Origin: Diplocarpon mali
Taxonomy: Eukaryota > Ascomycota > Leotiomycetes > Helotiales > Drepanopezizaceae
Direction of reading: 5' to 3'
NCBI GenBank assembly: GCA_024741835.1
Contig: JAENRP010000135.1
Location: 5,336 to 69,335, forward strand
Length of the DNA: 64,000 nt
The notes under the pieces are model-generated. The model worked only from the letters and a program-made list of their open reading frames with translations. It did no database searches and was not told the DNA's origin. Below, one piece after another: positions 48,177 to 60,673 of the stretch (its first letter is position 1; each line of letters opens with the position of its first letter). The position numbers were made by a program, and so were the translations under genes.

Positions 48177-49249
48177 ATGGCTATCACCATACTTGCACCG
48201 GCCCCGGCAGTGCCATATCGCCACGCGAGCGAGTCCGACGATGATTCTGACGACGATGGCGGTGTTGATCTACAAGGAGACCTTAAGATGCGGCCTGCGA
48301 AACGGGCACGCCACAGCTCTGCGAAAGACCTTGTCACACCAGGAGAGGTTGTGACTGATGATCCCCAATGGATGAGGTTCGGCTTACTGCGACACAATAT
48401 ATGGGATCGTGGCTAATGAACTACAGAGGCCATGGCACATATGTCGCATCTTCCAGCACTGACATTATATCTACCGTAGCCGGCACTATCCAGAAAACCA
48501 ATAAGCTCCTCTCTGTACGACCTTTGCGGGCCAGATACACCCCTGAGATTGGGGATCTGGTTGTTGGACGAATTGTGGAAGTTCAGGCAAAAAGATGGCG
48601 TGTTGATGTCGGCGCTCCCGTTCTCGCTGGTCTGCCACTCTCAGCCATCAACCTTCCAGGTGGTATTCTACGCAAGAGGACCGATACCGACGAATTACAA
48701 ATCAGGACATTCTTCTCAGAAGGTGATTTGTTAGTTGCTGAGGTGCAAGCCTTGTATCAAGATGGAAGCGCGTCTCTACACACCAGAAGTCTAAAATATG
48801 GGAAGCTAAAGAACGGAGTCTTCATGAGTGTTAGCGGAACTGGAGGAGGCGGAGGTGTAGTCAGATCCAGGAGGCAGGTTTGGACGATTGAGACTGTATC
48901 TGGTGGGGGAAAGGTCGATATCATCGTCGGTGTCAATGGCTATATCTGGATCAGCAAACATGTGGAAGTTGACGGCGGTGATACTGCGGTCACAAGGATG
49001 GAAGAGAATATCAGCAGTACGGTATACTCGAGTCAGAACGATGAAATTGGGCCAGAAACGAGGAGAGAGATTTCACGAATTCGAGGAGTCATCAACTTGT
49101 TGGTAGAAGAGGGACTCAATGTTGATGAGGATATGATAACCAAGGGCTACAAGGCTGCTATCTTGGTCGAAAGTCAGGACGGGGAGAACAGTGGGTATCT
49201 CGGAGGAGAAACAGGCCGGAACGTCTTACTGCTGTTGAGCGAACCCTAG
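48177..49249 (+). CDS. rrp4: Exosome cap subunit Rrp4
   Basis: RNA-binding cap subunit of the nuclear and cytoplasmic RNA exosome, which processes and degrades rRNA, snoRNA and mRNA 3' ends. Exons 48177-48376 and 48427-49249 (50-bp intron) give 340 aa. The N-terminal extension is acidic ([12 protein letters not shown]). The join yields [15 protein letters not shown], the invariant Rrp4 opening. The N-terminal domain follows with [19 protein letters not shown]. The S1 domain has [20 protein letters not shown] and [21 protein letters not shown]. The KH part includes [26 protein letters not shown] and an intact C-terminus. An antisense frame at 48152-48397 is a shadow. Confidence 0.95.
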
Positions 49250-50378
49250 CCACTACAATGGACTGCAACGCGCTTTGAGTCATGCCTGACTGGGAGTCTG
49301 AAACTGAAGGGCTGGAGCTCGCGAGAAACGGCCGAGATGGGATGGAGTAAATGCATACTTCTTGCAGGCTCCATCTCCAGCATCTTCGTACGAGACCGCG
49401 ACGATGACGAGGGTTCCCTGAGCAGAAACGTCATTGGGATTCACTGGTGGAGACAGAACATCATGCAGATTCCTTTACTGTACAGTGACCCGAGAATTGA
49501 CCTAGCCAGCTCTGGGAGTCAAGGGTAATCCGAAACCTCCGTTTAGGAAGGAGAGCAAAGCTGTTCAGCAGAGGCGGACTAAACGTGAGCATATACCCAA
49601 GCACTGCTATTATTTCGAAGAATCTGCCTCGGGGAGTCTGGGAAATTTGGACGATATCCAACCAACCACCTATTGCCGACACAGAAGCAAGACTTTTGTT
49701 TTTCTTCCTGTAGTGATTCCGATCCACTTTTATTTGCGGAGGCTGGGGAAGGGAATTCAAGGTTAGATGCTAAGACCACGATCCTTGTCTTCCCCTCGTC
49801 ATAACGGGCATATTTAGGGAAGCAGTTGAAGACGAGACGTAGAAGGCAACAGAACGCCAGCTACTCTGGACAGTCATCATCTCTCCATCCGCATGCAGGA
49901 GGTAAATGCAGCTCTCAGAATGACGGAATACTGTCTGCTCTGCACGAACTCCATAATCAGCTCTCCAGTGGCCAATCATGAAAGTCTTCTGGCCATGGGG
50001 TGCCCAGCTGGAAAGTGCATCAATACCGCTCGGCGATCTCCATATTGTTGTCAAGGCTCCCAATCTAGACGAGCCTACGATATGTGTTGGAGCACTCTTT
50101 ACTCTCTTTCAGGAGCCATGACAGCATTCTTGCCACGCTGCCGGTTGGTCATCAAGCTCAGAACCCAGTATCGGCGTTTGGCGAAGCAGTTCCGCTCGTT
50201 GTTATTTATAAGTGCGGGAAAGCTTCCCTCGATTTTCTTCTCCTATATTTACTCTCTTGTCTAAGTACTCTCTTAAAATCCCTTGGCCCCTCTATATCCA
50301 CGCAACCACCACCCTTTGAAGTTCCCCAACACCACAAAGCTTGCCTTCCAACTATTCTTTTCTCCACAAGCCGCCAAG
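49250..50378. other. Intergenic, rrp4 to alcohol dehydrogenase
   Basis: No gene supported. Minus-strand frames at 49461-49760 and 49770-50063 (about 97-99 codons) lack recognisable domains. Confidence 0.5.
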
Positions 50379-51481
50379 ATGGTTAGAATGGTCGAGTTCA
50401 CGGTCTTCAAGGGCTCAAAGGAGGGCAGGATCGTCCAGTCACAGACCAAGAAGGAGATCAAGGCAGATGAGGTCCTCATAAAAGTAACTCACTCTGGACT
50501 CTGCGGCACGGATGAACACTTCAAGTCTGTCGACATGGTTCTTGGGCATGAAGGAGCTGGTGTAGTTGAGGTAAGCTGTTATCAAAACGTCGACTAGCGA
50601 CTGGATTTTGACGCAGGATAAGGAAACCGGACAATCTGTGACAACCTACCAAAAAGGTGACTCTGTAGGATGGGGATACCAGCACGACTCGTGCAACCAC
50701 TGCAAACAGTGCTTTACTGGCCGTGAGACGCTCTGCCCTGAGCGGGCTATGTACGGGTACAAAGATCTTGACCAAGGATCATTTGCCTACTATGCAGTGT
50801 GGAAGGCAGACTACATCTTCAAACTCCCAGACTCTATTCCTCGACAATACGCGGCTCCGCTAGTATGTCCCCCAAAAACCTTGTCGAGAATTGATGCTAA
50901 CAACCCATCAGAACTGCGGTGGAGCGACTGTCTTTAACGCCCTCCGTTCATTCAATGTCGACTCTCTCTCACGCGTCGGTATTATCGGTATCGGTGGCCT
51001 CGGCCACCTCGCAATCCAATTTGCGTCGAAGATGGGATGTCACGTGACGGTGTTCTCCGGCACCAACAGCAAGCGTGACGAAGCCTTGATACTCGGCGCC
51101 AATGAATTCGTCGCTACCAAGGGAGTCGAGAGCCTTAAAGTCTCTGATAAGATCGATCAACTTCTCATATGTACCTCTTTCATGCCAGATTGGGAGCTTT
51201 TTCTGCCCATCATGGCACCGGGTGGCACCTTGTACCCGTTGACAGTAGCTGGAGGCGATCTGAAAATCCCATACTCCCCACTCCTCGAGCGGCAGTTGAA
51301 TATACAGGGTAGTTTGGTGGCGGCAAGAAACGTGCACAATGAGATGCTGAGGTTCGCGGCGTTGCATCAGATCAGACCTGTCATTGAGGAGTTTCCAATG
51401 ACCGTTGATGGCATTGAGGCTTCTATGAAGAAGTTGGCCGAGGGGAAGATGAGATATCGAGGTGTGATTGTCGCGCCTTAG
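50379..51481 (+). CDS. Zinc-dependent alcohol dehydrogenase (CAD-like)
   Basis: Medium-chain dehydrogenase that interconverts alcohols and aldehydes, most like NADP-dependent cinnamyl-alcohol or ADH6/7-type enzymes. Exons 50379-50570, 50617-50862 and 50912-51481 give 335 aa. The catalytic zinc site is present: GLCGTDEH, the LGHEGAGVVE box and a Cys in APLNCGGATVFNALR. The structural zinc lobe has four cysteines in SCNHCKQCFTGRETLC. The Rossmann fold has GIGGLGHLAIQFASKMG. After the second strand comes FSGTNSKRDEA, where an acidic residue typical of NAD enzymes is absent, favouring NADP(H). It faces the aldehyde dehydrogenase convergently. The substrate is unknown. Confidence 0.92.
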
Positions 51482-52441
51482 GTGCGTTTCTGTTGAGATT
51501 GATGTGTGGGGAGGCGGGCGAATGGTTTTGGGTATGAGCGAGTCGTCAATAAGAAATGAAGAACAATATTTGAATCGCCGCCCTTGAAGGAATTTCCCCT
51601 GGTTAGTGGTTTCGCAGAGAAGAGACTAAATGTGATTTGTCCATCCAAGTCTCTCGGAATTCGCCGTCGCAATTTTAAACACAAACTCTTGACATCAACT
51701 ACTTCCTCTAGTTGTATCGATCCTCACATGGCCCAATCTCCCTTCTCCTCGCAGCATCCAACCCGAGTAACTTGACTGGCTCTCGCCACCAGGTCATCAA
51801 GTTTGCGCATGTCTCCGGGGCCCGAGATTGCTTGCTTACAATTGGCGATCCCGCTGATCTGACATCAACATCTTCCAATCTCAGTATGGACATCTCACCA
51901 GACGCAAGCAAGAGGCGCTCGCCCAGTAGGAGCGGTCTGTGGACGAGAATCCTTTGCAAACAGCAGCGAGCAGCAGGAGACATCTTCAATGGCCGGCCGG
52001 CCGATACATTCGAGATGGCGCTTTCCGAGGAATTGATGGGTTTCTGCAACGTGCAACAAATATCGGGGGGGGGCGTTTGGACGGTGCTTGTTAGTGAACT
52101 CCAGCAGGTGCTTCATAGAGTTACGTTGCAATGTCAAGGTTGAGGAGTTCTTCACGACCAGGGACCTATCTATCTCGCAGCTTCAGCACCAAAGAAGACA
52201 AGCTGGGAGAACGGTAGAGTGATATGAAAGCTCCTTTGTGTTCAAGAAGTGTATTACCAAGATGGAGGCTTAGCATCTATACACACAGTAAGTTTAGTCA
52301 TACTCGAAGCGATTTCCGATATATTTGAATCCCATAGGATAATCAGTAATACATTTACCGTAAAAGCTTACGTACTGTGTACCTCGCCCGGTATGCTCGC
52401 TAAAGAGTACAATCCCGAATAAGCTCAAGGCTCCCAAGAGT
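51482..52441. other. Convergent intergenic region
   Basis: 3' flanks of the alcohol and aldehyde dehydrogenase genes. A frame at 51712-52143 (+) has no ATG at its upstream edge and no recognisable domain, so it is not annotated. Confidence 0.45.
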
Positions 52442-54101
52442 TCAACGAATCCAAGAAGGCAGCCCATTGTTAAACAGGAATTTCCTAGTTCCCAATACGA
52501 CCAAAGCAGCAAGAGCCCAGCGCAAAAGCGCACCCTTAGTGCTGCTTCCACCCAAGTTCAGCACAAAGCCAGCCCAGTAGCCCAGGCCCTTGATTTCTCT
52601 ACCGTCGCGGTCAAAATTGGGTTTCATCTCGCTCATCTGCCTGAACTTCTTGAGCTTGCCGTCATATGGGGGGTACCGGACGTCGATCAACTTCTCCATC
52701 CAGCCAGGAGTCGTGGTCACTGATCGTCGATGGGTGAAGGTGTCGAAGGAGGCTTTACCTCTGTAGGCGCCTTGTCCCGAATCTCCTACACCACCGAATG
52801 CGAGCGTGGGGATGGAGCCATGGAAGAAGGCGTCATTGACAGATGCGCCACCAGATGTCACTTCGTTGAGTACTAGATATCGTCAGCATGAAGTCTTGCT
52901 AGGCTGGGTGCACCAGGGACTAACTCTTGTCTGTTTCAGCCTTTGTACCGAAGGGATACAACCCTAGCGGAGTGGAGTGAACCGAGTTGGCAATGCTAAT
53001 AGCCTCTTCCACATTTTCGATTGCCAGGAGTGGTATGAGAGGACCGAACGACTCGTCCACAATCATAGAATCCTTAACATCGTCGACTTGCACTACCGTC
53101 ATCTCAATGAAATTCTCAGCTTCATCCATCTCACCACCTATCAAGATCTTGCCTCTGGAGTCATCAACCATCTTTTTGATTCGGCGAAAATGTCTGTTGT
53201 TGACGATCCTGGCATAATCTGGACTAGATTTCTGACCATTGGGGTAGAATTCCTTGAACGCAATCTTTAATTGCTCAACAAACGCAGATAGTATTTCTTT
53301 CTCGACCATGATGTAATTCTGACTGATGCATACTTGCCCGGCGTTGTGTATCTTTCCCCACACAAGGCGACGAGCTGCGAGACGTGGATCTGCATTCTTG
53401 GTAACGATGGCAGGATTTCGGCCTCCAAGTTCGAGAGTGATGGGCGTCAAGGTTTCGGCAGCCTTCTTTGCAATTATTGTCCCGACTCCGGCGCCTCCAG
53501 TGTAAAAGATCTTGTCCCACTTTTCGTCGAGCAATGCCGTGGTTTCTGGGATAGCACCATTCACTAAGGCGTAGGCACTAGGGTCGAGATATTCCTCGAC
53601 GATCTTCTTCATGACCATAGCGGAAGCTGGAGAGACCTCCGAAGGCTTCAGGATACCCGTACACCCGGCTGCAATAGCACCGATGAGCGGGCCAAGTGAT
53701 AACTGGATGGGGAAGTTGTATGCGCCAATGACAAGGACCGTACCAAGGGGCTCCTTTCTGATTCTTGGATTCAGCAGAGTATTTGTGAGGGCAATATCTG
53801 GCGCGGATTCGTCCTTCATCCACTTCTCCAAATTCTTGGTCACGAACATAATATCATTCTTGCACCAGTCAATTTCCGAGATGAAGGTTTCGAATACTGG
53901 CTTCCCAAGATCCAACTTGCATGCTTCAACCAGGGCGTCTGAGTAGTCAACGATGCCCCAATAGAGCTTCCGGAGCTGTACTAGGCGGTAGGAAATAGGT
54001 TTGGTCTTCTGAGCGCGGAATGTCGTCCTGCAAAGGTTTACAGTGCTTGAGATAGACTCGACGGGGGTAGCCTCGAATGGGGCAATCTTGACGGAAGACA
54101 T
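52442..54101 (-). CDS. hfd1: Fatty aldehyde dehydrogenase-like (Hfd1/ALDH3 type)
   Basis: NAD(P)-dependent aldehyde dehydrogenase of class 3, close to yeast Hfd1, which oxidises long-chain aldehydes from sphingolipid breakdown and an aldehyde in ubiquinone precursor synthesis. Exons 54101-52925 and 52872-52442 (52-bp intron) give 535 aa, the usual Hfd1 length. Key residues are Asn129 in IGAYNF, the nucleotide loop FYTGGAGVGTII, Glu224 in TLELGGRNP (Arg where Lys is common) and the nucleophile Cys258 in NAGQVCISQN. Exon 2 continues with TSGGASVNDAFFH and FGGVGDSGQGAY. The C-terminus has a hydrophobic helix, LLRWALAALVVLGTRKFLF, as in membrane-anchored ALDH3 enzymes. I infer tail anchoring to ER, mitochondrial outer membrane or lipid droplets. 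A yeast-like double role is not shown. Confidence 0.92.
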
Positions 54102-55161
54102 GGCGTAGGGTATGGGCTTGCAAAGAGATGTTAGCATGAATTCGATCAAATACATATGCGCAGTATTTAAGGAACAAGCCAGCAATCATGAGGGGTATCA
54201 GCATTTCCAAGCGGTTCGCCTGCCCGCGCATGTGCTTATGCTTTTGTGTAGCATTGGCGCGGCAGAGCAGGCCCAGTAAACCCAGTACACAATGGCCGAT
54301 TGATTCCCGTTGGATACTATAACGCATTGACTGAGCGGTCATGACTTACTAGCGGTGCAGTTGGTCCTACACAGTAGCAATCGTCTTGGGCTGGCTGTGG
54401 AGTGTGACGAGGTTGCCCGTAAGCAACCACCGGCGGAGGCTGGAGTTGAGGCGAGACGACTTTGGATAGCGGGCGCACTATATTTTGGAAAATGCTGGGG
54501 AGAGAAATGAAGTCGTTTCTAATGCAGTCAAGAGTAGTAGATGAGGTTGGAGATGAAGTTGTATAGTACAAAAGTAGCTCCAATTCGGCCTCGTTTCCAT
54601 CAGGCCTCGGCTGATGGAGCTGCACAAATCGCACCCGAAGCGGGGCATCTCATAGGCCGCCGAAAGTTGCCGCAACGGCCGACCAGATCTCGATTGAGCG
54701 AGGATGAGGAGGGCAACAGTGCATCAGAGTAGACTGTAGATCAGAAAATACGGGGAAACGAATATGAAACATGGGGATTTCTTGAGACTCACGTTCAAGT
54801 TCTTTGGCTGTTCTCAAAAAATCAAGCCTTCACTCCGCCATGAAGCGATCTTTATGTCCAGGTAAGTGTATGTTTATGCTCTACCAATATAGGCAAGATA
54901 GACGAAGCTTTCTGTTCGCCCCCCATCGCTGAACTTGTTCATCCAGAGCATGCCGGGGACTCGTACAAGGTACTCGCAGCCACGTCTACTTCGACCATGG
55001 CACCAAAATCAATTCTGCCTGCTTCAAGGCAATTCTGACGATTTGATATGACTAGGGATTGATCCGATATGCTCCTCCGTATTTTTGTATTTGTACACTG
55101 AGCTATGTCTCTTGTGCAGTATTCGTACAATTCCTCCCACATATTCCGATTATAAGTTTCA
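54102..55161. other. Intergenic, hfd1 upstream and mS35 downstream
   Basis: No gene recognised. Short frames on both strands near 54317-54732 overlap each other and have no visible domain. Confidence 0.5.
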
Positions 55162-56355
55162 TCATCGCCTTATACCCACTTTCTTCCCTCTCCCTGCCAA
55201 GACTGGTTCGGGCAGTAAATCGCCCAGATCCTTAGGCTTCCTACGGAGTTCCTCCTGAATTTGCTTCACACCATCTATCAGCCGACCTGTGATCTCTCGC
55301 TTCTGGTCCTTCAACACCGCTGCTTGACGGTATTTCTCCAACTGCTGTCGCCGCTCTTCAGTCACGGCCCATTCCTTAGGGAATTTTGGTTTGGGGTTGA
55401 AATGGTGATGCCGTGTATCTAGTGGGATATCCTCGAATGTGTCTGTTGGATCCTATGAAATGTTAATGCTTAGAACCAAGGTAAACATTGTAGAACGTGC
55501 CTTAGCCTCTGTTAGAAGCCTATCAACGACATCTCCAAGATACCGCTTGTTTTGGGCTTGAGTCTCAAACATCTCACAGCTCATCTTTACAATGTCCTTC
55601 TCGGGGTTATATCGCACACCAACAAGCTTCCTGAGCTTGGTCGCCTGTTCCTCCGTCAAGCCTGGCATATCAGCCGGAGAAAACTCAAGGACAACTTTCT
55701 TCTCCGCGGGATGTTGCTCGCCCATGTACGTCGTGTACCTGAATCGCAGAGGCATGTCTCGAGTCGGCGGTTGGAATGGCTTTGCCAGCTCTATATTCCA
55801 TCAGTGAAACATCCAAGAGTATGAGCTACAATAAGATTGACAGATGGGCAGCATACTAGATAGCAATGGCATTTCCCATGCGGCTAACCGGGCATAGTGT
55901 CGCATCTCTCGGTGTTGCTCCAATTCTCCGTGTGCGAGAGAATTCATATCATCGTCTTCGTCCTCCATAGTCCACTCATCCTCCCAAGGCTCTTTTTCTC
56001 CCATGTTCATGAAGGTCTCCTTTAACTTCTTTCGACGTACTTGCGCTAATTCATGTGGTCGGACCATGGCATCAATTCTTTGATGGCCCTGCGCGAATGG
56101 ATTATCTTTATCCTCCGCCCGCCTGACCTGCCTGAGCTTTCTTTCAATTTCCAAAAGCCTGGCTGCTCGAGGATTGCCGCTTCTCTTGACTTTGGCAAGC
56201 AAGGCCCTGGCGGGTCTGCTGGTTCTCTTGGAGCGCTGAAGTGTGGTCGAGAATGCCCTCCCAAGCCCGATAAAATTTGCCGCATTTCGGTGTAGCGATT
56301 GGCTGCACACGCAGCTTGTCACTGTTGAGCGCAAGCCCTGTAGAGATGTTGCCAT
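55162..56355 (-). CDS. RSM24: Mitochondrial small ribosomal subunit protein mS35
   Basis: Structural protein of the mitochondrial ribosome small subunit (yeast Rsm24 family). Exons 56355-55857, 55790-55501 and 55452-55162 give 359 aa. The N-terminus is a basic, hydroxylated presequence (RAFSTTLQRSKRTSRPARAL). Conserved parts are ARLAAWEMPLLSKLAKPF across the first junction, then PPTRDMPLRFRYTTYMGEQH, KKVVLEFSPADMPGL, KLRKLVGVRYNPEKDIVKM and DVVDRLLTEAKDPTDTFEDI across the second. The second intron (55500-55453, 48 bp) starts with GC instead of GT (aag then gcacgt) and ends in catag. Only this choice keeps the conserved frame. The C-terminal 70 residues are basic and helical. Confidence 0.9.
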
Positions 56356-56730
56356 GATCTCTGGGACGATGTTGATAATCTCCGCACGAATCTAGCAATT
56401 AAATTGTTAACGCAGAGTTCAATCGGCACAAGCTCGGATAGTAACGCACCTGCCTTGTTACTTACCCACACCCACCTAGATCATAGAAATGAAATTCATG
56501 ACTATCATTTGTTTTCTTCATCAAGCTGAGAAGCCAGTTTTTTTACGTCATATATAAAGAGTTAAGCATCCTACTCGTATGACCCACTGATCTTAGTCGA
56601 TACACTTGTAAGCGCTCCAGGAGTGCTATGAAATCTTGGCACCTAGCTGTACCAAAACAGCCTGTTCATCTGAATACAACCTATCTGCACTCCTTACTTC
56701 TCGGCTTCAGATTAGGATTAGGATGGCAAG
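56356..56730. promoter_or_regulatory. Divergent promoter, mS35 / alg13
   Basis: 375 bp between the two start codons. No other gene seen. Confidence 0.55.
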
Positions 56731-57429
56731 ATGACCAAAGAGTGCCTTATCACCACAGGTGCAACAGCAAAGTTTACTGAGCTTATCCAGGCAGCCCTCA
56801 CCCCAGAATGCCTGCAGACTTTCGTTGATAATGGTTTCACAAGACTCAACTTCCAATGTGGTGAATCAATGCCAACCTTTGAGGTATCCAAGCCTACAGA
56901 AATTTCAGGACTCATCATCAATGGTTTTGATTTTAACAAAAATGGTCTTTATAAGGAGATGAGAGCTTGCCAGGCAACAAAAAGTTCGGAGAAAGGACTT
57001 ATAATCTGCCATGCTGGTATGTAACTTCCTGAAGCTTCATATTTAGGTACACAGTTGCTCATGTCTTAAACAGGTGCTGGCACAGTATTGGACGCAATGA
57101 GGTTAGCTGTTCCTCTGGTGGTGGTTCCAAATTCTTCATTATTGGACAATCATCAAGAAGAGCTTGCCGATGAGCTGGAGGCTCAAGGGTATGCTACGAG
57201 GGGAGATACTCGGTATGTTTATCCCTCAAACTTTTTCTCTGCCTAGATATATAAGCTGCACAAGTTGTCCCTCTACGTGGTTCTGACCACGAGCAGGAAC
57301 CTTGCTGCTGCCATTCGAGCAGCGTGCACCAAGGAGGAGAAGGCGTGGGGCGGCCACAATACCAGCTTCGCCACCATTGTGGACAATGTGGTTGGTTACG
57401 AGGAAGATACTCGTGCTCGATTGGATTAG
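56731..57429 (+). CDS. alg13: UDP-GlcNAc transferase subunit Alg13
   Basis: Catalytic subunit that, with membrane partner Alg14, adds the second GlcNAc to dolichol-PP-GlcNAc on the cytosolic face of the ER in N-glycan synthesis. Exons 56731-57016, 57074-57212 and 57297-57429 give 185 aa. It opens with [16 protein letters not shown], where most homologues have VTVGTT. The nucleotide-binding part is well conserved: [18 protein letters not shown] across the first junction, then [20 protein letters not shown] and [19 protein letters not shown] across the second. This is the GT28 C-terminal fold without the N-terminal half, as expected for Alg13. A two-codon-longer start is not possible: the upstream atg at 56723 stops after three codons. 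Confidence 0.92.
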
Positions 57430-59387
57430 GACTCAAATTCAGCTTTGAGGTTGGATGGCATAAGGTGCGGAGGGGCGTGTAGTCTTAACCAGCGGCGTGA
57501 TCTCGACGTCAATTATTCCTACAGTTTTGTATAGTCGTCATTAAACTGGGTATGCACTTTTGGATACTTTTGAGACTGGATTTGCATTTTCTAGTTCGCA
57601 GCCGTCTGCCACTTAGACTTCGGTTCGCATTATGGCGATTTCGTGAAGTAATACTCCGAGTTGCTTAACGCAATCCCCATGGTCATTTCTGTCCCCTTGG
57701 AATCGCTCACTTCGATGTTTTGAATTTGATTAAAGCGGAACAGAATCTCCTATGCTCCGAAGGGTTACGGCTGGTGGCTCTTGTAAGCAACGCATCTCGT
57801 CTGTCCTGTTGCATCTGTACTTCTGTCACCTGATTCAAACAGCCATACAACCGAGTGAAAAACCTTGAAGCTCAAGAAATGATAGTACATGCACATTACA
57901 GCTTACTTGGTTCGTTGAGGTCGCGATATCTATATAGAAATTCGCTTACACTGTGAGCTTGTGAAGTAGCAATCTCGCTGTCACATCGCTCATCCCCTGT
58001 CTAACAGGGATTGGGAATGATGAGAACCTTCCTCTACTACTCTCGCTTTCATGAACTCTTGCTACTTGGATCACCTAGTGCCTCGAAAGTGTAGCTAGGT
58101 ACAGAATGGGACATGTTACTAATGATGGTAAGCGCTTATGTGTACAAAGCGCGGTGCCTCGTACATGGATACAGGATTTCTTGCTTATTTCACCACGCAT
58201 TTTATTCAATTCCAACCCACCACTGTATCTGGAATGTACCATAGTCTTGGACCCACGGAGACGACAAGAGGATTTGATGAGGAGAGTATACGATCAATGC
58301 CAACCTCACAAGGTTTCTATATGTAATTTGTGTAATCGCATCTCCATCTAACCCACTACGAAAATCCCGTCCACAACCATGTAAATCGTTATCTTCTCTC
58401 GCTCCGGCAGTCGATTGAATGATGTGCTGAAGCTGTCAGTATTCAAACGATGCTAACCGAGCTTCCTTTCTCTCACATCCGCTATCATCACCACCAGAAG
58501 AATATCACTATTGTAGATATCACGGCTAAAGGAGAGCATGCCTCGTCCTTAAGAGCTTTCGACTTAAGCCATAGAACCTTTCTCCATTATGGTAATATCT
58601 CTTCAGTCTGTAGAGCAGATTTTACCGTACTCCACCTCCAAAGGTAGGGAGTTATCTTCTCTGATCTTAACGGATACTTGAGACTTATTGAAACGTCCTC
58701 AAGCCCCTCCCCAACCTTCCCTCAAATGGTCCATCTGCTGACATTTCAGGATGAGATAGAAGATAGCGAGGCGGGGGATTCTGCTATCTGCGATTTTGGA
58801 AGCGTCGTCGAGCAAGTTATCTTGGAAGACGGTACGGTGTTGGTAGCAGGGCATCCCTTGAGCATGATGAATCAGGATCTTGACTTTGAATCCTGTGGGT
58901 TTGTAAGGGGCATAGATGGATATAAGCCTCCTGCAAGTTGCCTGGTTGCATTCTCCATCAAGATAGTTGTCTTGTTGAAGCAGGAGAAGAACAACAACAA
59001 CGATTATATCAGATAGAGGATAGGACTGAAACTTGGGTAACAAGTACTAGTATGTAAAAAACCACGAAAGAATGGTTTGAATCTACAAAAGATACACTTT
59101 GCGATACACTTCTACCATGCTGGAACCTCAACCTTGGAAAATTGAATAGTGTGGTTCAATCACGAGTTCAATCACGAGTAAACACCTACACAAGAATGCA
59201 AGGTGTAACCAGTGCGTTAACACTAACACAACCCTTCCTTGAACACGAGAAACAGTAGGAATATGAACCCTGATTCCAGAGGTCGCCTCCCAAAAGATGA
59301 TTGCTAAGCTAGGATTACATGACGAAACATAAATTATTGGGCAAAGACAAAACCAGACAGAAACTAATGATATTACATATACATAAG
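57430..59387. other. Intergenic, alg13 to mic12
   Basis: About 2 kb with no gene recognised. A frame at 58678-59016 (+) contains an ATG-led segment of about 96 codons (VVEQVILEDGTVLVAGHPL) that I cannot place. It could be a small unknown gene but support is weak. Confidence 0.45.
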
Positions 59388-60384
59388 TTACAGACCTCTT
59401 AGTTGAGTTTTGTCCTTCAGATCAAGAGGGGTATAACGTTCAGCCAGAGCCTCCTCAACCGACTTGTTGTAGGAGGCCGGCTGCTCGTATCTCTGGTGAA
59501 GAGCTTTCTCGACGACCGATGAATGGCTTAAGCTAGCAGACTGCCCCTTAGACTCGGCCATCCTTACAGCTGCTTGAGCCTTGCCGATAGCTTCATTACC
59601 CTTCGCGATACCTTTGTTGACAGCATCTCTTACAGCCCCACGAGCTGCGTCGATAATGCCGCCTCTACTTACGGATTCCGCTGCATCCTGGGTACCAGCT
59701 CTAGCACTTGCTGCGACTTTGTTAGTCTTCGCAAATGCCGCATCTCGAGCTTCTCCCGCCTTCTCCTCTGCTTGTGACCATTTTCCCTTCGTCGCAGCAG
59801 CAATCTCGCTAGCACTCTTCCCAAACTCATCATTGATAAGTCCAGCTCCTTCGACAGTCTTTGCCGCAGCCCTATCGATCCTGGCAGCAGCTTGATCTGC
59901 GCCTTTCCTAGCCGCAGCGTTGCTTCTGTTGACTGCTTCCTGAACCTTTGGCCCTGCTTGAGTCTCCACCTCTTCAATGCCTTCCCTGGACTTCTGTAGT
60001 CCCCCCGCAAGAAGACGTGCAGTAGCTCCCTCCAATCCTTCCCGAACATTGTTGAGGTCCGTCCGTTGCACCCAGCGTACTACATTCTCAACCTCTGCGT
60101 TCCATCTATCTTTTGCAGCTTCTAACAATGTAGTTCGTTCTTCCCGTGCGAGCTCAGCTCGACTTTGTGGTGGTAGAAGAGGTTCAGGGTTGAGCAGCCG
60201 CTCGAGTAGGAAAGCTTGGGATCTGAGCTCCTGGCTCTGGAGGCGTCGGTTCCGGCCATGAGTAAGAACTGTCAGATATGCGATTCCCAATGTCAAAGTC
60301 ACGCCTCCCGTCTGTATCATGGTGAGTTTCCACCCGGCGCAATTTGTGGGTGACAGAACTCACGAATCCGGTAGTGAAGCCCAT
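59388..60384 (-). CDS. mic12: MICOS complex subunit Mic12
   Basis: Inner-membrane subunit of the MICOS complex, which shapes mitochondrial cristae junctions. Exon 1, 60384-60364, encodes only seven residues, MGFTTGF. After a 52-bp gtgagt-cag intron, exon 2 (60311-59388) continues with TGGVTLTLGIAYLTVLTH, so the single N-terminal membrane segment spans the junction. Next comes LLNPEPLLPPQSR and the Mic12 core LLEAAKDRWNAEVENVVRWV followed by RTDLNNVREGLEGATARLL. The last 190 residues are an Ala/Lys/Glu-rich amphipathic region with repeated 11-residue-like helical periodicity, facing the intermembrane space by analogy. Length 314 aa is normal for filamentous fungi. It is divergent to bL17m. Confidence 0.9.
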
Positions 60385-60673
60385 ATTCAATCTCTGGGGG
60401 CTGCGCCAAGAGCGCTGGAGCCCAGAAGATAGCTGCTAACTGAACGAGACACTGTGAATAATTAGACTGGGAATGTATGATCTCGAGAGAGCCTGCAGAT
60501 TAAGAGCCTCTAAGGTTGGATGTTGATGGAAGTTGTTAGTCGAAGCGGCTCGGCGAAATTTTGTAGCGGCGGATTTGCAACTTCGTATCTTCTTTACTTG
60601 CACCCCAAGGAGCCTCCGTATCGGAACCTAAAATTCTTCGAACACTCGGTATTAAAACCCTTGATCTTTCAGT
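60385..60673. promoter_or_regulatory. Bidirectional promoter of two mitochondrial genes
   Basis: 289 bp between the mic12 and bL17m start codons. Both genes act in mitochondria, so shared control is plausible. Confidence 0.6.

Noticed and set aside
51712..52143. 143-codon frame between the dehydrogenase genes
   Set aside because: It begins without ATG, has low-complexity composition and overlaps an equally long opposite frame.
58678..59016. Possible small gene with VVEQVILEDGTVLVAGHPL
   Set aside because: No family recognised and no splice or promoter support. Left as weak in the intergenic note.
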